This document shows, piece by piece, positions 5,751 to 7,257 of a stretch of DNA of 7,257 nt; within the stretch, counting starts at the first letter, position 1; each line of letters starts with the position of its first letter. Origin of the DNA: Acidobacteriota bacterium (GTDB lineage: Bacteria > Acidobacteriota > Terriglobia > Acidiferrales > UBA7541); contig PLZZ01000121.1 of NCBI GenBank assembly GCA_003153585.1, positions 202 to 7,458 on the forward strand, given 5' to 3'. A program made the position numbers and the translations under genes. Below the pieces are notes generated by a model. It was not told the DNA's origin. It saw nothing but the letters and a program-made list of their open reading frames with translations, and did not search any database.

Positions 5751-6476
5751 CTACTCGGCAAGCTGAAGCTCGATCGTAGTGCCCGAATCTAGCCGGGAGC
5801 CCCGGGCGGGGCTTTGTGATGCTACGGTGCCGTGCGGAGTGCCGGGAACGGGCGAAAATGTAAGCTTCGAAACTTTCAGTCCGGTGTCGGCTAATTTTGA
5901 TTCCGCTTCTGCGAGAGAAAGTCCACTCATCTCCGGCATGACGTATGCCGCGGGCCTTGGGCCCAGCGAAACGAGCAAATCTATGTGCGGGCTTGTGAGA
6001 TCAGAAGTGCCGGGCGCGGGCTCTTGCCGGATTACGGTGTCGTCTTGCCCCAAAGGAAGATAGGCACTGGAAATCTCTCCCAGTTGCAGCCCGCTACGTA
6101 GCAGCTCGATGCGGGCGGCTCGCAGGCTACGCTCCACGAGCACCGGAATTCTGGCTTTCTGAGGGCCGAGACTCAGCATCACGTGTGCGTATTGTCCCGT
6201 CTTCACTCGCGAGCCCGGCGCAGGGCTTTGCCGCACTACCACATCGGCAGGAAGAGCATTGTAAATGCGGTCTTCCACTTTGATTCCCACTCCGCGTCCT
6301 CGCAAAGTCTGTTGTGCCTGCACCGCTTTCATCCCAACCACGTCGGGCATGGCGACCTCGCGCCCCTGGATTGCGAACCGCACCGCCATCAAGGCGCTCA
6401 GGAACGCCACAGACGCCAGAATAAAAACGATCAGCGACATCCGAAACACCCACTGCAGGCGATCCCGCAACGTCAT
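5751..6476 (-). CDS. Single-pass membrane protein with three PASTA domains and no kinase
   Basis: This encodes 241 residues. A 12-residue basic N-terminus is followed by one membrane segment (about residues 13-36), then three PASTA domains at about 41-105, 106-172 and 178-240. Each has the family pattern of a 'xPxxxGxxxxxAxxxL' opening and a 'V..Q.PAPG' core: PDVVGMKAVQAQQTL with RQSPAPGSR, IPVLVERSLRAARIEL with RQEPAPGT, and MPEMSGLSLAEAESKL with SQSPARGSR. PASTA domains usually bind peptidoglycan fragments or lipid II outside the cytoplasmic membrane, so the bulk should be periplasmic. In many bacteria they form the ectodomain of PknB/PrkC kinases, but no kinase domain is present. ATG at 6476 has GGAGAG 7 nt upstream. 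The flanking genes rsmB and rpe are those that flank prkC loci in Firmicutes. The role, sensor or wall anchor, is inferred. Confidence 0.92.
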   Translation of the reverse strand: MTLRDRLQWVFRMSLIVFILASVAFLSALMAVRFAIQGREVAMPDVVGMKAVQAQQTLRGRGVGIKVEDRIYNALPADVVVRQSPAPGSRVKTGQYAHVMLSLGPQKARIPVLVERSLRAARIELLRSGLQLGEISSAYLPLGQDDTVIRQEPAPGTSDLTSPHIDLLVSLGPRPAAYVMPEMSGLSLAEAESKLADTGLKVSKLTFSPVPGTPHGTVASQSPARGSRLDSGTTIELQLAE

Positions 6477-6483
6477 CGATTAG

Positions 6484-6489
6484 CTCTCC
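6484..6489 (-). promoter_or_regulatory. Ribosome binding site of the PASTA gene
   Basis: GGAGAG on the - strand lies 7 nt before the ATG at 6474-6476 and is the best Shine-Dalgarno in the window. The 70-nt gap upstream to rsmB contains no convincing promoter or terminator. Confidence 0.7.
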
Positions 6490-6546
6490 GTTTACAAAGC
6501 CTAACACGGCGGGCATGCCGGGCCCGCTGCTCTTTGCGCAGTATTG

Positions 6547-7257
6547 CTATCTTTCAACCTTTCCGTTTTTCTCGAGCAGCGCAGCGAAGAAGCCATCCGT
6601 TTGATGCGCGCCGGGCACCACGTGAAATTGCCCCATTTCATCGAATAAACTCTTTGCATCGACCCCGGGAGCGAGATGCGTGGATATAGAGTGCGCGCCT
6701 TCTTTCGCTGGCACGCGGCTCACGCCCGACGAACCACGAAGGGCTTCCGCTACCACGTCCTCGTTTTCTTCCACTTCGAGCGAGCAGGTCGAGTACACCA
6801 GGCGCCCGCCTGGCGCAAGCTGCTTCAGCGCGGTAGCCAGCAACGCGGACTGCAAATGATTGAGTTCGCGCAATTGTTCGGGCCTCAGCCGCCAGCGGAT
6901 TTCTGGATGCCGCGCGAGCGTTCCAGTTCCCGAGCATGGCGCATCCACCAAAATCCGGTCAAACTCGATAGCAAAGGGAAGCGTCTTCGCCGCGTCCAGC
7001 TCGACGAGTCTTGTTTCGCGCAGATCGAGCCGCTTGAACTGTTCGCGCATTGCTCGCAGCCGGTGCGCGTGACGATCTGCGGCGACGATCAGCCCATTCT
7101 TTCCGGCGCTGCGCGCGAGCGTTGGCGTCTTTCCTCCCGGCGCGGCACACAAATCAAGAGCTCGATCGCCCGGCTGCACGTCGAGTAGCAATGGAATTGC
7201 CTGCGAAGCTTCGTCCTGAATTGAAATATCTCCCCGTTGGAACGCTTCTGTCCGAGT
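6547..7257 (-). CDS. rsmB: 16S rRNA (cytosine-C5)-methyltransferase RsmB, 5'-truncated by window edge
   Basis: The frame is open from the right edge (7257) to a TAG at 6547-6549, giving 236 residues of the C-terminal catalytic domain. RsmB (Sun/Fmu) methylates C967 of 16S rRNA (E. coli numbering) using S-adenosylmethionine. The fragment begins shortly before GDISIQDEASQ, which leads into the SAM-binding motif DLCAAPGGKT (35-44). It continues with the acidic D61, DAPCSGTG (105-112, releasing cysteine C108), the catalytic YSTCSLEVEENE (C158) and the C-terminal HQTDGFFAALLEK. A TTG at 7191 is not the start, since conserved motif sequence continues upstream of it. The N-terminal NusB-like RNA-binding domain, if present, lies outside the window. 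RsmF or other NSUN-type enzymes are alternatives, but the motif set and the neighbours fit RsmB. It is probably the upstream gene of the operon that continues through PASTA and rpe. Confidence 0.93.
   Translation of the reverse strand, partial: TRTEAFQRGDISIQDEASQAIPLLLDVQPGDRALDLCAAPGGKTPTLARSAGKNGLIVAADRHAHRLRAMREQFKRLDLRETRLVELDAAKTLPFAIEFDRILVDAPCSGTGTLARHPEIRWRLRPEQLRELNHLQSALLATALKQLAPGGRLVYSTCSLEVEENEDVVAEALRGSSGVSRVPAKEGAHSISTHLAPGVDAKSLFDEMGQFHVVPGAHQTDGFFAALLEKNGKVER

Noticed and set aside
6509..6527. GC-rich inverted repeat GCGGGC/GCCCGC between rsmB and the PASTA gene as a terminator
   Set aside because: The stem is only 6 bp, has no T tract on the - strand, and lies within a likely operon.
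6183..7188. Long + strand open frames (about 168 and 170 codons) opposite rsmB and the PASTA gene
   Set aside because: They lie antisense to strongly supported genes, have Arg/His/Ser-rich compositions typical of GC-rich shadows, and show no recognisable motif.
1..7257. Search for a CRISPR array, insertion sequence, tRNA, toxin-antitoxin pair or defence genes
   Set aside because: No regularly spaced repeats, terminal inverted repeats, tRNA-like folds or relevant protein motifs were found by eye; all sequence is explained by conserved chromosomal genes and short gaps.

Overview
The window reads as a chromosomal segment of a moderately GC-rich Gram-negative bacterium, most likely a soil-type Acidobacteriota (inferred from protein style and gene order; no rRNA or other marker is present). 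Evidence for an outer membrane is a BamD-type assembly protein and a secreted beta-barrel-like protein. No tRNA, rRNA, CRISPR array, insertion sequence or phage gene was seen.

Layout: the left edge (1-252, + strand) carries the last 83 codons of a PurD-like (GARS, ATP-grasp) protein. Everything else is on the - strand and is read from right to left: rsmB (16S rRNA m5C methyltransferase, 5' end outside the window), a single-pass membrane protein with three PASTA domains and no kinase, rpe (ribulose-phosphate 3-epimerase), a BamD-like TPR protein with a long Pro/Ala-rich tail, a receiver-domain protein with a very long acidic linker and a PopZ-like C-terminal helical segment, and a small secreted beta-barrel-like protein. 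The spacing is 70, 35, 49 (to the preferred bamD start), 136 (to the preferred response-regulator start) and 121 nt. The first four genes could be one transcript; promoter-like sequences lie before the last two. The PurD-like gene and the barrel gene converge on a hairpin-rich 51-nt gap.

How the genes fit together: rsmB-PASTA-rpe matches the well-known Firmicute order rsmB-prpC-prkC-rsgA-rpe, but the phosphatase, kinase domain and RsgA are absent, leaving only a membrane-anchored PASTA sensor. The downstream genes are envelope related (BamD, barrel protein) plus a signalling/scaffold protein. The most notable item is that scaffold: a receiver domain with a Val at the usual Thr/Ser switch position, about 480 residues of Pro/Glu/Asp/Ser-rich presumably disordered sequence with recurring Asp-aromatic motifs, and a C-terminal segment resembling the PopZ oligomerisation region. 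It could be a phospho-tunable polar or condensate-forming hub; this is inference and needs profile searches and imaging.
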